A stretch of DNA of 64,000 bases from Gaiella sp. GTDB lineage: Bacteria > Actinomycetota > Thermoleophilia > Gaiellales > Gaiellaceae. How positions within the stretch are numbered: the stretch's first letter is position 1; each line of letters starts with the position of its first letter. Below, in pieces: positions 1 through 8,342 of the stretch. The stretch lies in contig JAOSJZ010000001.1 in NCBI GenBank assembly GCA_027493885.1, positions 372,001 to 436,000 of the forward strand, read 5' to 3'. The position numbers were made by a program, and so were the translations under genes. The notes under the pieces were generated by a model. That model made no database searches. It saw nothing but the letters and a program-made list of their open reading frames with translations, and was not told where the DNA came from.

Positions 1-1631
1 GAGGGACGACGTTGAACGCGCGGTCGTGGCAGACGGAGGCACCACTCCGCATGCTCCTCAACAACCTCGACCCCGAGGTTGCCGAGCACCCCGAAGCGCT
101 TGTCGTCTACGGCGGCTCCGGGCGCGCGGCGCGCTCGCACCGCGCGCTCCGCGACATCGTCAGGACACTGCTGCGCCTGGAAGACGACGAGACGCTGCTT
201 GTCCAGTCGGGCAAGCCGGCGGGCGTGTTTCGTACGCATCCGGACGCGCCGCGGGTGCTGATCGCGAACTCGCTGCTCGTCCCGGCGTGGGCCTCGTGGG
301 ACGAGTTCCGCCGACTCGAGGCCGAGGGTTTGACGATGTTCGGCCAGATGACGGCCGGGTCGTGGATCTACATCGGAACACAGGGAATCTTGCAGGGGAC
401 GTACCAGACGTTCTGCGCCGCGGGCGAGGCGCACTTCGGCTCGCCCGACCTCTCCGGCAGGACGGTCCTGACCGCCGGCCTCGGCGGGATGGGCGGGGCA
501 CAGCCGCTCGCCGCCACGATGGCGGGTGCCGCGATCCTCTGCGTCGAGGTCGACCAGCGGTCGATCGACCGGCGCCTGGCGACGCGGTACCTCGACGAGC
601 AGGCGTCTTCGCTGGACGATGCGATCGCGCGCGTGCGGGCCGCAGCCGCCGAGCAGCGGCCGCTCTCGGTCGCCGTCCGGGCCAATGCGGCGGATGTCCT
701 TCCCGAGCTCGCGGCGCGCGGTGAAGCCTTCGACCTCGTAACCGACCAGACCGCGGCGCACGATCCTCTCACGGGCTACATCCCGGCGGAGGTGCCGTTC
801 GAGGAGGCTGCTGCACTGCGCGAGCGCGATCCGGAGGAATACCTTCGGCTGGCATCGCAGTCGATCGTGGCGCACGTGGAGGCGATGATCGACCTCGTCC
901 GGATGGGGTGCTACGTTTTCGACTATGGAAACAATCTGCGAGGTGAGGCCTATCGGGCTGGCCTGAGCGATGCCTTCACATACCCGGGCTTCGTCCCGGC
1001 CTATCTCCGGCCGCTGTTCTGTCGCGGGATCGGGCCGTTCAGGTGGGCAGCGCTGTCGGGCGATCCGTCGGACATCGCGACGATCGATCGCGAGTTGCAG
1101 GCGCTCTTCCCCGACGATGGGCTCCTCCAGCGCTGGCTCGAGCTGGCGCCCGAGCGGGTGGCGTTTCAGGGGTTGCCGGCTCGCATCTGCTGGCTCGGTT
1201 ACGGCGACCGCGCCAAGGCGGGCCTCGCCATCAACGCGCTCGTCCGCTCCGGTTCGGTCTCGGCGCCCGTGGTGATCGGGAGGGATCACCTGGACTCGGG
1301 TTCCGTCGCGTCGCCGTACAGGGAGACCGAGGCCATGCGCGACGGCTCCGATGCCATCGCCGATTGGCCCATCCTGAACGCGCTCCTCAACACCGCCGCG
1401 GGCGCGACCTGGGTGAGCGTCCACCACGGCGGCGGCGTCGGGATCGGCAACTCGATCCACGCGGGCATGGTCGTCGTCGCCGACGGAAGCGTGGACGCCG
1501 AGCGCCGTCTCGAGCGCGTGCTCGCCGCCGACCCGGGCACGGGCGTGATGCGGCACGCCGACGCCGGCTACGAGGAGGCGATCGACGCGGCACGCGAGGG
1601 TGGTCTCGACCTTCCGGGCGTTACGTCGTGA
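1..1631 (+). CDS. hutU: Urocanate hydratase (urocanase), 5'-truncated by the window edge
   Basis: Urocanase converts urocanate to 4-imidazolone-5-propionate with tightly bound NAD+, the second step of histidine breakdown in the cytosol. The frame is already open at base 3. The conserved family N-terminus (R-G-T-x-L before [20 protein letters not shown]) runs across the TTG at 12, so the true start probably lies left of the window. Family hallmarks are present: [20 protein letters not shown], the Gly-rich nucleotide-binding stretch [21 protein letters not shown], and the C-terminal [18 protein letters not shown]. About 540 residues are visible, close to the usual 550-560. hutI follows 19 bp after the stop, so the two are probably co-transcribed. 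Family assignment is certain; only the start is unresolved. Confidence 0.96.
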   Translation, partial: GTTLNARSWQTEAPLRMLLNNLDPEVAEHPEALVVYGGSGRAARSHRALRDIVRTLLRLEDDETLLVQSGKPAGVFRTHPDAPRVLIANSLLVPAWASWDEFRRLEAEGLTMFGQMTAGSWIYIGTQGILQGTYQTFCAAGEAHFGSPDLSGRTVLTAGLGGMGGAQPLAATMAGAAILCVEVDQRSIDRRLATRYLDEQASSLDDAIARVRAAAAEQRPLSVAVRANAADVLPELAARGEAFDLVTDQTAAHDPLTGYIPAEVPFEEAAALRERDPEEYLRLASQSIVAHVEAMIDLVRMGCYVFDYGNNLRGEAYRAGLSDAFTYPGFVPAYLRPLFCRGIGPFRWAALSGDPSDIATIDRELQALFPDDGLLQRWLELAPERVAFQGLPARICWLGYGDRAKAGLAINALVRSGSVSAPVVIGRDHLDSGSVASPYRETEAMRDGSDAIADWPILNALLNTAAGATWVSVHHGGGVGIGNSIHAGMVVVADGSVDAERRLERVLAADPGTGVMRHADAGYEEAIDAAREGGLDLPGVTS

Positions 1632-1650
1632 GTGCGGCGACCGTGGCCGC

Positions 1651-2868
1651 ATGACGCGGCTCCTCGTCCGCGATCTCGAGCAGCTCGCGACTCCCAGCGA
1701 CGCCCCGGCGCCTGTTCGCGGCAGAGCGCTGCGCGACGTCGAGCTGATCGAAGGAGCGTTCGTCCTCGCCCGCGAGGGCGTTATCGAAGCAGTCGGGTCG
1801 ATGCACGACCTGCCGTCCCTCCCCGGAGACGTCGAGGAGATCGACGGGCGTGGCCTCAGTGCCATCCCGGGCCTCGTCGACTGCCACACACACCCTGCGT
1901 TCGCCGGCGACCGCGTGCACGAGTTCGCGCTCCGCGCCGCGGGAGCGACGTACGAGGAGCTCCTCGCCGCGGGTGGCGGGATCCTCTCGACGATGCGGGC
2001 GACCCGCGCCGTCGGGGCGGACGGGCTTACGGAAATCGTCGCCCGCCACCGCGACGCGATGCTCGCACATGGGACGACGACGTTCGAGGGAAAGAGCGGC
2101 TACGGGCTCGATCGGGAAACGGAGCTCACGCAGCTCCAAGCCGTCCGGGCGGCCGGCGGCGTTCCGACCTGGCTCGGTGCCCACGCCGTGCCACCCGAGC
2201 ATCGTGACGCCGACGCGTATCTGGACTGGGCGATCGAGCACGTCCTGCCCGACGCGGCGCGGATCGCCGTCGCGGCCGACGTGTTCGTCGAGCGTGGCAC
2301 CTTCGACGTCGAGCAGGCCCGCCGTTATCTCGGCGCGTGCCGGAAGGCGGGGCTCGCGCTTCGCATCCACGGCGACCAGCTCAGCGAGATAGGCGCCGTG
2401 CCGCTCGCCGTCGAGCTCCAGGCGCGGTCGATCGACCATCTCGAGGCGACCGGGCGCGGCGGGGTGGCGCAACTCGCGGCGAGCGACGTCGCCGCCGTCC
2501 TCTTGCCCGTGGCGGCTCTGTATCTCGGACGGCCGATGCCACCTGCCCGCGCGCTCGTGGACGCGGGTGGCGCGATCGCGCTCGCGACCGACTTCAACCC
2601 GGGCAGCGCCTTCTGTAGCAGCCTGCCCGTCGTGTGCACGCTCGCGTGCACACAACTTCGCTTGACGCCCGAGGAGGCGCTCGCAGCGTGCACGGTCAAC
2701 GCGGCGTACGTCCTGGGGCTCGGCGATCGCGGACGCCTCGCGGCCGGCAAGCGGGCCGACGTCGTGTTGCTCGACACTCCGGACTGGCGCCACCTCGCCT
2801 ATCACCTGGCCGGCGACGTGGTCCACACGGTCGTTCGCGACGGCCGGATCGCGTACTCGCGGGCATAA
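1651..2868 (+). CDS. hutI: Imidazolonepropionase
   Basis: Hydrolyses 4-imidazolone-5-propionate to N-formimino-glutamate, the third step of histidine degradation. It is a 405-residue amidohydrolase-fold enzyme. The metal-binding DCHTHPAF motif, then FEGKSGYGLD, GAHAVPPE, the HGDQ metal/substrate motif and ATDFNPGS with its metal-ligand Asp all sit in the HutI order. The C-terminal KRADVVLLD strand is the usual amidohydrolase ending. I chose ATG 1651 because the upstream in-frame extension to 1600 overlaps hutU and has low-complexity Arg-rich codons unlike any HutI N-terminus. It lies directly behind hutU in the same direction. The other hut genes are not in the window and are presumably to the left. 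Confidence 0.95.
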   Translation: MTRLLVRDLEQLATPSDAPAPVRGRALRDVELIEGAFVLAREGVIEAVGSMHDLPSLPGDVEEIDGRGLSAIPGLVDCHTHPAFAGDRVHEFALRAAGATYEELLAAGGGILSTMRATRAVGADGLTEIVARHRDAMLAHGTTTFEGKSGYGLDRETELTQLQAVRAAGGVPTWLGAHAVPPEHRDADAYLDWAIEHVLPDAARIAVAADVFVERGTFDVEQARRYLGACRKAGLALRIHGDQLSEIGAVPLAVELQARSIDHLEATGRGGVAQLAASDVAAVLLPVAALYLGRPMPPARALVDAGGAIALATDFNPGSAFCSSLPVVCTLACTQLRLTPEEALAACTVNAAYVLGLGDRGRLAAGKRADVVLLDTPDWRHLAYHLAGDVVHTVVRDGRIAYSRA

Positions 2869-2876
2869 TCGAGACG

Positions 2877-3296
2877 ATGGCAACCCAGAAGCAGCGGCGG
2901 AAGCGCGCGAAGGAAAAGCGACATGCGTACGATCTCGTCGAGATCGACGCCGAGGGCAACGAGACCGTCCTCAGCGCCAGTGACCTCAAGACCGAGAGCG
3001 CGTCGAAGCCGAAGACGAAGACCACCGACGCGCGCGGTGCGGCGAATCCCCGGACCCGGCGCGGAACGCCGCAGCCGCCGACCTGGGGTCGCGTCCTCAA
3101 GCGGGGAGCGATCTTCGCACCGATCTTCCTCGCGACGGTGATGCTGCTCGGCCGCGGTCGGATCACGACCGAGGGCGCGGTCGTCCAGACGATCTTCCTG
3201 CTCGCGATCTTCGTTCCCTTCAGCTACTTCATGGACCGCCTCGTGTGGCGGTCACACGAGAAGCGGATCGCGAAGGCGAAGTCTGCCGGTCGTTGA
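2877..3296 (+). CDS. Small two-helix membrane protein, unknown function
   Basis: A 139-residue protein starting at ATG 2877, 8 bp after hutI. Residues 1-16 are very basic (QKQRRKRAKEKR), residues 20-70 are polar and probably disordered, and two hydrophobic segments (about 78-92 and 101-119) are predicted to cross the membrane, followed by a basic tail (HEKRIAKAK). A cytosolic N- and C-terminus with a short hairpin in the membrane is the simplest topology. I do not recognise a family. The position suggests it may be transcribed with hutI, but nothing links it to histidine degradation. Codon use matches the neighbours, so it is likely a real gene. Confidence 0.6.
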   Translation: MATQKQRRKRAKEKRHAYDLVEIDAEGNETVLSASDLKTESASKPKTKTTDARGAANPRTRRGTPQPPTWGRVLKRGAIFAPIFLATVMLLGRGRITTEGAVVQTIFLLAIFVPFSYFMDRLVWRSHEKRIAKAKSAGR

Positions 3297-3326
3297 CGGC
3301 GCCGTCGGGCGCGCGCCGCGGTCGTG

Positions 3327-3668
3327 CTACGAGGGTGTCTCGCCGTCGAGATAGTGCCCGGGACCGGGCCATGGGGCGAGGATCAGGAGGATACGGGCGC
3401 CCTCGGCGCTCGAGAGGGCATGGCGCTCGGCCGGGGCGAACGTCACGAGCGTCCCGGCACCGCCGTCGACGACGCGGTCGCCGCAGCGGATCTCGGCGCG
3501 TCCCTCGACGACGACGACCCAGGCGCGCTCCCGCACCTGGTGGTCGTTCATCGACTGGCCCGGCTCGAGCCGGATCGCGATCGCCCGGGCGCCGTCGTCT
3601 GTCGTCAGCACTGTCGGGTCGACCATCCCACCGGGCGCCTCGATCGTCGTGAGGTCCCACGCCTGCAC
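3327..3668 (-). CDS. Single-domain cupin protein
   Basis: A 113-residue single-domain cupin. The two cupin motifs are recognisable but weak in metal ligands: RLEPGQSMNDHQVRERAWVVVVEG (split here as RLEPGQSMNDHQ and AWVVVVEG) and a second part GTLVTFAPAERHALSS. His in NDHQ and His in ERHALS are the only clear ligand candidates. Such small cupins bind sugars or metals or act as sensors; the substrate cannot be told. It is transcribed opposite to both neighbours and shares a 62-bp divergent intergenic region with the metallo-beta-lactamase-fold gene. It stands alone, not in an operon. Confidence 0.7.
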   Translation of the reverse strand: MQAWDLTTIEAPGGMVDPTVLTTDDGARAIAIRLEPGQSMNDHQVRERAWVVVVEGRAEIRCGDRVVDGGAGTLVTFAPAERHALSSAEGARILLILAPWPGPGHYLDGETPS

Positions 3669-3730
3669 GAAGGCACCGTATCGCTCTTCGCTCCGCAGCG
3701 AAACCTGCGACCGCCCGTAGACTCGCGATC

Positions 3731-4390
3731 GTGCCCGCCACCGTCGATCAGCTGACGCTCGGCCCGCTCGGGACGAACTGCTACCTCGTCCGTGCCGAGC
3801 GCGGCGCGGTGGAAGCGGTGGTCGTCGACCCGAGCGGCACCGCGGCCGAGATCCGGCTCGCCCTTGCCTCGCACGGCGCCCGCTGCGCGGGGATCCTCGT
3901 CACGCACGGGCACTTCGACCACATCCTCGGCCTCGCCGACCTGGCGGAGGGTACTGGCGCTTCGGTGTACGCCCCGGCCGGGGAGCGCGCGCTGCTCGAG
4001 CAGCCGTCCTCGTTCACTCCGCCCGGGGTCGCGGTGCGGCCGTGGACGGCGGACACATTTCTCGTCGGCGGCGAGTCGCTCGAGCTTGCCGGGCTTCGGA
4101 TCCAGGTGCGCGCCGTCCCCGGGCATTCTCCGGGCCACCTCGCGTACGCCGTCGGGGAGGCGCTGTTTTCCGGCGACGTGCTCTTTGCCGGTTCGGTCGG
4201 CAGGACAGACTTCCCCGGCGGCGACTGGCAGACGCTCGTCGGCTCGATCCGGATGCTCGTCGACAGCTTTCCGCCGGACACGGTCGTCTACCCGGGTCAC
4301 GGGCCCGCGACGACGCTCGGCGAGGAGCTCGCGCGAAACCCGTTCCTGGCGGAGCTGCGGGACGAACGGCGCGGCGAGGCGGCGGGGTGA
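3731..4390 (+). CDS. Metallo-beta-lactamase-fold hydrolase, glyoxalase II-like
   Basis: A 219-residue binuclear-metal hydrolase. The HxHxDH signature is present as THGHFDH (His59, His61, Asp63, His64), followed by a metal His in VPGHSPGH, the bridging Asp in LFSGDVLFAGSVGRTDFPGG, and the last His in YPGHGP. The GRTDFPGGD segment is typical of the YcbL/GloB-like branch that acts on hydroxyacyl thioesters such as S-lactoylglutathione analogues. Whether this organism uses glutathione is unknown, so the substrate is open. The GTG start at 3731 gives the usual N-terminus (LGPLGTNCYLV). The stop overlaps the GTG of hisS, so the two are translationally coupled, an arrangement seen widely in actinobacteria. 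Confidence 0.87.
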   Translation: MPATVDQLTLGPLGTNCYLVRAERGAVEAVVVDPSGTAAEIRLALASHGARCAGILVTHGHFDHILGLADLAEGTGASVYAPAGERALLEQPSSFTPPGVAVRPWTADTFLVGGESLELAGLRIQVRAVPGHSPGHLAYAVGEALFSGDVLFAGSVGRTDFPGGDWQTLVGSIRMLVDSFPPDTVVYPGHGPATTLGEELARNPFLAELRDERRGEAAG

Positions 4391-5643
4391 GCGACCGGCC
4401 GAAGATCGACCGGCCGCGGGGAACCCACGACATCGTTCCGGCGGAGATGCCGCGGTGGCAGCACGTCACCGGCGAGCTCGAGCGGCTCTGCCGCCTCTAT
4501 GGCTATCGCCGGATCGTGACCCCCGTCTTCGAGGATACGGCGCTGTTCCGGCGCACGTCCGGGGTGGGCTCGGACGTCGTCCAGAAGGAGATGTACACCT
4601 TCACCGACCGCTCCGATCGTTCCCTCACGCTGCGTCCCGAGGGCACCGCGCCGATCTGCCGCGCCTATGTCGAGCACGGGATGCACCGCGACCCGCAGCC
4701 GGTCAAGCTGTTCACGATCGCGTCGATGTACCGCTACGGCGCCCCCGGCCGCGGTCGCTACCGCGAGCACTGGCAGGCCTCCGTCGAAGCGCTCGGTAGC
4801 GACGACCCCCGGATCGACGCGGAGCTGATCCAGCTCTACGACACGCTGCTCGCGCGTCTCGGCGTCACGCGCTACCACCTCGAGCTCAACTCGATCGGTT
4901 GCCGCGAGTGCCGTCCCGCGTATCTCGAAACGCTTCGTGGGTGGCTCGCGGAGAACGGTCAGCGGCTCGACGCCGATACGCTGGCGAAGGCCGAGGCCAG
5001 CCCGCTGCGGGTGTTCGACAACTACCTGGCCAAGCCGCCCGACGTCCGCGCCGCGCTCGCCGAGGCACCGACGATCGGCGAGTCCCTCTGCGCGGCATGC
5101 GTTGCGCATTTCGCCGGGGTGCGCGCGGCACTCGATGCGACCGGAGTCCGTTACACGCTTGTGCCGACGCTCGTCCGCGGGCTCGACTACTACTCCCGCA
5201 CGACGTTCGAGTTCGTCGGACCGATGGCGAACGAGAACTCGACGATCACGGGCGGCGGCCGCTACGACTACCTGATCGAGGAGATCGGCGGCCCACAGAC
5301 GCCCGGGATCGGCTTCGGCGCCGGCGTCGAGCGGCTCCTGATCGCGATGGACGAGGAGGGTGTCGAGCCGCCGGGTGACGAGGGGATCGACGTGTTCGTC
5401 GCGCTCGAGGACGGCGCCCCGCGCGAGCGCGTCGCCCGGTGGCTCGCCGAGCTGCGGCGCGCCGGCGTCGCCGCGGAGACCGAGTACGCCGGCCGCTCGC
5501 TCAAGGGGCAGCTGACGCAGGCGCGGCGCCTCGGTGCGGCGCGCGTCGTCGTCGTCGGGCCGGACAGCGCGACGCTGCGCGAGCCCAGTCGTCCGGACGA
5601 ACCGGTCGAGTTCGACGCGATCGTCTCTAGGCTCTCGCCGTGA
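4387..5643 (+). CDS. hisS: Histidyl-tRNA synthetase
   Basis: Class II aminoacyl-tRNA synthetase charging tRNA-His; 418 residues, the normal size. It starts at GTG 4387, overlapping the preceding stop (GTGA), with the expected N-terminus RPRGTHDIVP. Class II motif 2 is RPEGTAPICRAY with the partner YRYGAPGRGRYREHWQ. The histidine-specific segments LVRGLDYYSRTTFEF and TGGGRYDYLI precede motif 3, GIGFGAGVERLLI. The C-terminal anticodon-binding domain (about residues 330-418) carries the usual EYAGRSLKGQLTQARRLGA. Its stop overlaps the aspS start, the common hisS-aspS pair. Confidence 0.96.
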   Translation: MSDRPKIDRPRGTHDIVPAEMPRWQHVTGELERLCRLYGYRRIVTPVFEDTALFRRTSGVGSDVVQKEMYTFTDRSDRSLTLRPEGTAPICRAYVEHGMHRDPQPVKLFTIASMYRYGAPGRGRYREHWQASVEALGSDDPRIDAELIQLYDTLLARLGVTRYHLELNSIGCRECRPAYLETLRGWLAENGQRLDADTLAKAEASPLRVFDNYLAKPPDVRAALAEAPTIGESLCAACVAHFAGVRAALDATGVRYTLVPTLVRGLDYYSRTTFEFVGPMANENSTITGGGRYDYLIEEIGGPQTPGIGFGAGVERLLIAMDEEGVEPPGDEGIDVFVALEDGAPRERVARWLAELRRAGVAAETEYAGRSLKGQLTQARRLGAARVVVVGPDSATLREPSRPDEPVEFDAIVSRLSP

Positions 5644-7385
5644 CCTGGCGGGATCTCATGTGCGGCGAGCCGCGGCCCGAGCACGTCGGACGGGAGCTGA
5701 CCCTCGCCGGCTGGGCGGCACGGCGCCGCGACCACGGCGGTCTCGCGTTCGTCGATCTCCGCGACCGAACCGGGATGACGCAGCTCGTGATCAATCCCGA
5801 GCGCGCACCGGTGGCGGCAGAGCTCGCCGGCGAGATCCGGAACGAGTTCGTGCTCCGAGCGCGCGGCGAGCTCGTCGCGCGCTCCCCCGGGACGGTGAAC
5901 CCCAAGATGGCGACCGGCGAGGTCGAGCTCGCGGTGGACGAGCTCGAGATCGTCTCGAGGTCCACGCCGCTGCCGTTTCAGCTCGATGAGGAGAACGTGG
6001 ACGAGACGCTCCGGCTGCGCTACCGCTGGCTCGACCTGCGACGCGAGAAGCTCCAGCGGAACCTGGAGCTTCGCGCCAAGATGGTCGGGATCATCCGTCG
6101 GCAGATGGAGGCGGCGGGGTTCCTCGACATCCAGACGCCGATCCTCTACAAGTCGACGCCCGAGGGTGCCCGCGACTTCGTCGTCCCGAGCCGGCTCCAC
6201 AAGGGGAAGTTCTTCGCGCTTCCCCAGAGCCCGCAGATCCTCAAGCAGCTGACGATGATCGCCGGCTTCGACCGCTACTACCAGATCGCGATCTGCTTCC
6301 GCGACGAGGATCTCCGCGCCGACCGCGTCCAGGAGATCACGCAGCTCGACGTCGAGCTGAGCTTCCCCGACCGCGAGATGCTGTTCCAGCTGATGGAGGA
6401 GATGTTCGCGGCGATCTGGCGCGAGTGCCTCGGTATCGAGATCGAGACGCCGTGGCCGCGGATGACGCACGCCGAAGCCGATCGGCGGTTCGGCTCGGAC
6501 AAGCCGGACACGCGGCTCGGGCTCGAGCTCGAGGACGCGACGGCGGTCACGCGCCAGTCGCAGTTCGGAGTCTTCGCCGGTGCGGACGCCGTGCGCTTCC
6601 TGCGCGTCCCGCGAACGTACACGCGCGCCGAGCTCGCCGCCCTCGAGGCGGTCGCGAACGAGCGAGGCGCGAAGGGTCTCGCGTATCTCGTCCGCGACGA
6701 CAACGGGGAGCTGCGGTCACCGATCGCGAAGTTCCTCTCCCAGGAGGAGCTTCGGGCGTTCGCCCCCGCGCCGGGCGAGACACTCCTCTTCGCGGCGGAC
6801 ACCTGGGAGGCGACTTCGCGTGTCCTCGGCCACCTGCGGCTCCATATCGGGCGCGAGCTCGGCCTGATCGACGACGACGCGTTCACATTCCTCTGGGTGA
6901 CCGACTTTCCGATGTTCGAGTGGGACGAGGACGAGCGGCGCTGGACCGCGGTGCACCACCCCTTCACTCGGCCGACCGACGAGTGGCGCGACCGCTTCGA
7001 CGAGGACCCGCGACATGCGCTCGCGTACGCGTACGACATCATCGTGAACGGCAACGAGCTCGGCGGCGGCTCGTTCCGGATCCATGAGCCCGACATCCAG
7101 GCTCGCGTCTTCGACCTGCTCGCGCTCACGGAGGCCGAACAGCGCTCGCAGTTCGGCTTCCTGCTCGACGCGCTCGCGATGGGCGCGCCTCCCCACGGAG
7201 GGATCGCGCTCGGCATCGACCGGATGACGATGGTGCTCGCGGGTGAGCCGAACCTGCGCGACGTCATCGCCTTCCCGAAGAACCAGGCGGGTCTCGATCC
7301 GATGTCGGGAGCCCCTAGCGAGATCACGCCGGCGCAGCTCGCAGAGCTCGGCCTGATCGTCGTGTCCGAGGAGTCGCCCACCTGA
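5640..7385 (+). CDS. aspS: Aspartyl-tRNA synthetase (bacterial type)
   Basis: Class II synthetase of 581 residues with the bacterial layout: N-terminal OB-fold anticodon-binding domain (about 1-110), catalytic core, and the inserted GAD domain (roughly residues 290-420). Visible motifs are PQSPQILKQLTMIAGFDRYY, FRDEDLRADRVQEITQLDVE and motif 3 GIALGIDRMTMVLAG near the end. The GTG at 5640 overlaps the hisS stop. I cannot tell from sequence alone whether it is discriminating or also charges tRNA-Asn; no asnS or gatCAB is in the window. The end is followed closely by a small exported-protein gene. Confidence 0.96.
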   Translation: MTWRDLMCGEPRPEHVGRELTLAGWAARRRDHGGLAFVDLRDRTGMTQLVINPERAPVAAELAGEIRNEFVLRARGELVARSPGTVNPKMATGEVELAVDELEIVSRSTPLPFQLDEENVDETLRLRYRWLDLRREKLQRNLELRAKMVGIIRRQMEAAGFLDIQTPILYKSTPEGARDFVVPSRLHKGKFFALPQSPQILKQLTMIAGFDRYYQIAICFRDEDLRADRVQEITQLDVELSFPDREMLFQLMEEMFAAIWRECLGIEIETPWPRMTHAEADRRFGSDKPDTRLGLELEDATAVTRQSQFGVFAGADAVRFLRVPRTYTRAELAALEAVANERGAKGLAYLVRDDNGELRSPIAKFLSQEELRAFAPAPGETLLFAADTWEATSRVLGHLRLHIGRELGLIDDDAFTFLWVTDFPMFEWDEDERRWTAVHHPFTRPTDEWRDRFDEDPRHALAYAYDIIVNGNELGGGSFRIHEPDIQARVFDLLALTEAEQRSQFGFLLDALAMGAPPHGGIALGIDRMTMVLAGEPNLRDVIAFPKNQAGLDPMSGAPSEITPAQLAELGLIVVSEESPT

Positions 7386-7423
7386 GCGCCCGCCTCGTCC
7401 AGCGGCTCCTGTCGCTCGCGGCG

Positions 7424-7804
7424 GTGGCGCTGCTCGCGGGCCTCGTCTCGGTCGCGGTCGTCGAGCGGCGGAACACGCCGTCGGCGGTGACGCTCACGGG
7501 CGCCGTTGCCGCGGGGGGCGGCTGGTACGAGGCGCTCGCGGCTCCGCGTCCGCCCGGAGAGGACGCCGAGCGCACGAGTTGCGGGCTCATCCTCACGGTT
7601 CGCTCGCTCGGCGTCACGCATCCCGTGCTTCCGTGCGGAGCGAAGATCCTGATCCGCTACGGCGGCGACACCCTCCTCACCGAGGTGATCGACAACGAGC
7701 TCACGGCCTCGGGTCGTCAGTTCGAGCTGACGCCGGCCCTCGCGTCGCTCGTCGGGCTGGACGGGACGCAGGAGGTCGACTGGCGGTACGCGACACGTCC
7801 GTGA
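7424..7804 (+). CDS. RlpA-like double-psi beta-barrel protein, exported
   Basis: A 126-residue protein with a hydrophobic N-terminus and a double-psi beta-barrel domain of the RlpA type: CGLILTVRSLGVTHPVLPCG, IRYGGDTLLTEVIDNE, then FELTPALASLVGL. Members bind or cleave peptidoglycan glycan chains. The catalytic Asp position of true RlpA transglycosylases is represented only by the VIDNE segment, so activity is uncertain. The GTG start at 7424 leaves a short signal region. An in-frame CTG at 7382 would add a basic n-region (SARLVQRLL) and make a complete signal peptide, so the true start may be further upstream. Likely acts in the cell wall. Confidence 0.7.
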   Translation: MALLAGLVSVAVVERRNTPSAVTLTGAVAAGGGWYEALAAPRPPGEDAERTSCGLILTVRSLGVTHPVLPCGAKILIRYGGDTLLTEVIDNELTASGRQFELTPALASLVGLDGTQEVDWRYATRP

Positions 7805-7831
7805 CACACCGACGGAGACCCCGGCTAGAAT
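7801..7831 (+). promoter_or_regulatory. Predicted sigma70-type promoter of the downstream structured RNA
   Basis: GTGACA at 7801-7806 and TAGAAT at 7826-7831 look like -35 and -10 boxes with a 19-bp spacer, slightly longer than optimal. Transcription from here would begin close to 7838, exactly where the 5' strand of the closing stem of the candidate RNA begins. The -35 overlaps the stop region of the RlpA-like gene. This is a reading of two hexamers, supported mainly by how well it fits the RNA. Confidence 0.45.
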
Positions 7832-7838
7832 GAGCGTT

Positions 7839-7994
7839 GCTCGGCGCTGCGCGTGGCCTCGGGCTCTCAACGTGAACCAACGTCGACACGAAGGGACCCC
7901 GGGTCCGGAGGACGGTTCTACCGGAGTCCGGCAGGGCACCCACCTGGAGAAGCGGGTTCGCTTTTCCGGCCCGGGGTCACGCGGAGCGCCGAGC
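7839..7994 (+). ncRNA. ssrS: Structured small RNA, candidate 6S RNA
   Basis: About 156 nt fold into a long closed rod. GCTCGGCGCT (7839-7848) pairs perfectly with AGCGCCGAGC (7985-7994), and GCGTG (7851-7855) with CACGC (7978-7982). After a 5' bulge of about 39 nt a second long stem pairs GACCCCGGG (7895-7903) with CCCGGGGTC (7970-7978). The apical part holds two small hairpins, GGACGGT...ACCGGAGTCC and GAGAAGCG-GGTT-CGCTTTTC. The apical stretch GGGCACCCACCTGG...GGGTTCG resembles the conserved apical part of many 6S RNAs as I remember them. 6S RNA mimics an open promoter and sequesters RNA polymerase in stationary phase. Size, single closing stem, asymmetric bulge and own promoter fit; an unrelated cis- or trans-acting RNA is the alternative. 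Confidence 0.5.
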
Positions 7995-8342
7995 CGCCGC
8001 GGGAAGCGGGCTGTTCGGCGCTCTCGACGACGTGCTGGTCGCCGCACTCCCGGGCTGCGATCAGGCCGGCCGTCGCCGCTCGGCAGCCGGCGTTTCACGT
8101 GTCCTCGATGCGGGCGCCCGGGACGCTTCGCGGCACCCGCTCGAGGACAGCCGGAGTCTGCGGTCCGGGTGGGTCGGCGTCTGCTGCGACTCGGGCCGCA
8201 CCAGCTCCCCGCGCTGACCCTCGGGGAGACCGCCTCGAGCCCGCGGCGCGGCGCGTGGCGCAGCTCCCGGAATGCACCTCACACCGTCCGCCTATTGTTC
8301 CGGAGCTGTCGAACGTCCGTATCGAACCAAGGAGACAAGAAC
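7995..8342. other. Intergenic leader upstream of the Ig-like protein; no gene recognised
   Basis: The stretch between the structured RNA and the ATG at 8343 holds no convincing gene. Frames are open by virtue of high GC, but codon usage is irregular and the translations are Arg/Ser-rich. Several GC-rich inverted segments are present, for example around GGTGCCGCGAAGCGTCCC and its surroundings near 8100-8150, without a recognisable riboswitch. A clear ribosome binding site, AAGGAG, sits at 8331-8336, seven bases before the ATG at 8343, and decides that start. Confidence 0.4.

Noticed and set aside
7830..8342. Long open frame upstream of and in frame with the Ig-like protein, which would make a 542-residue protein
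   Set aside because: It covers the structured RNA, has Arg-rich noise-like translation, and the strong AAGGAG site plus signal peptide at 8343 mark the real start.
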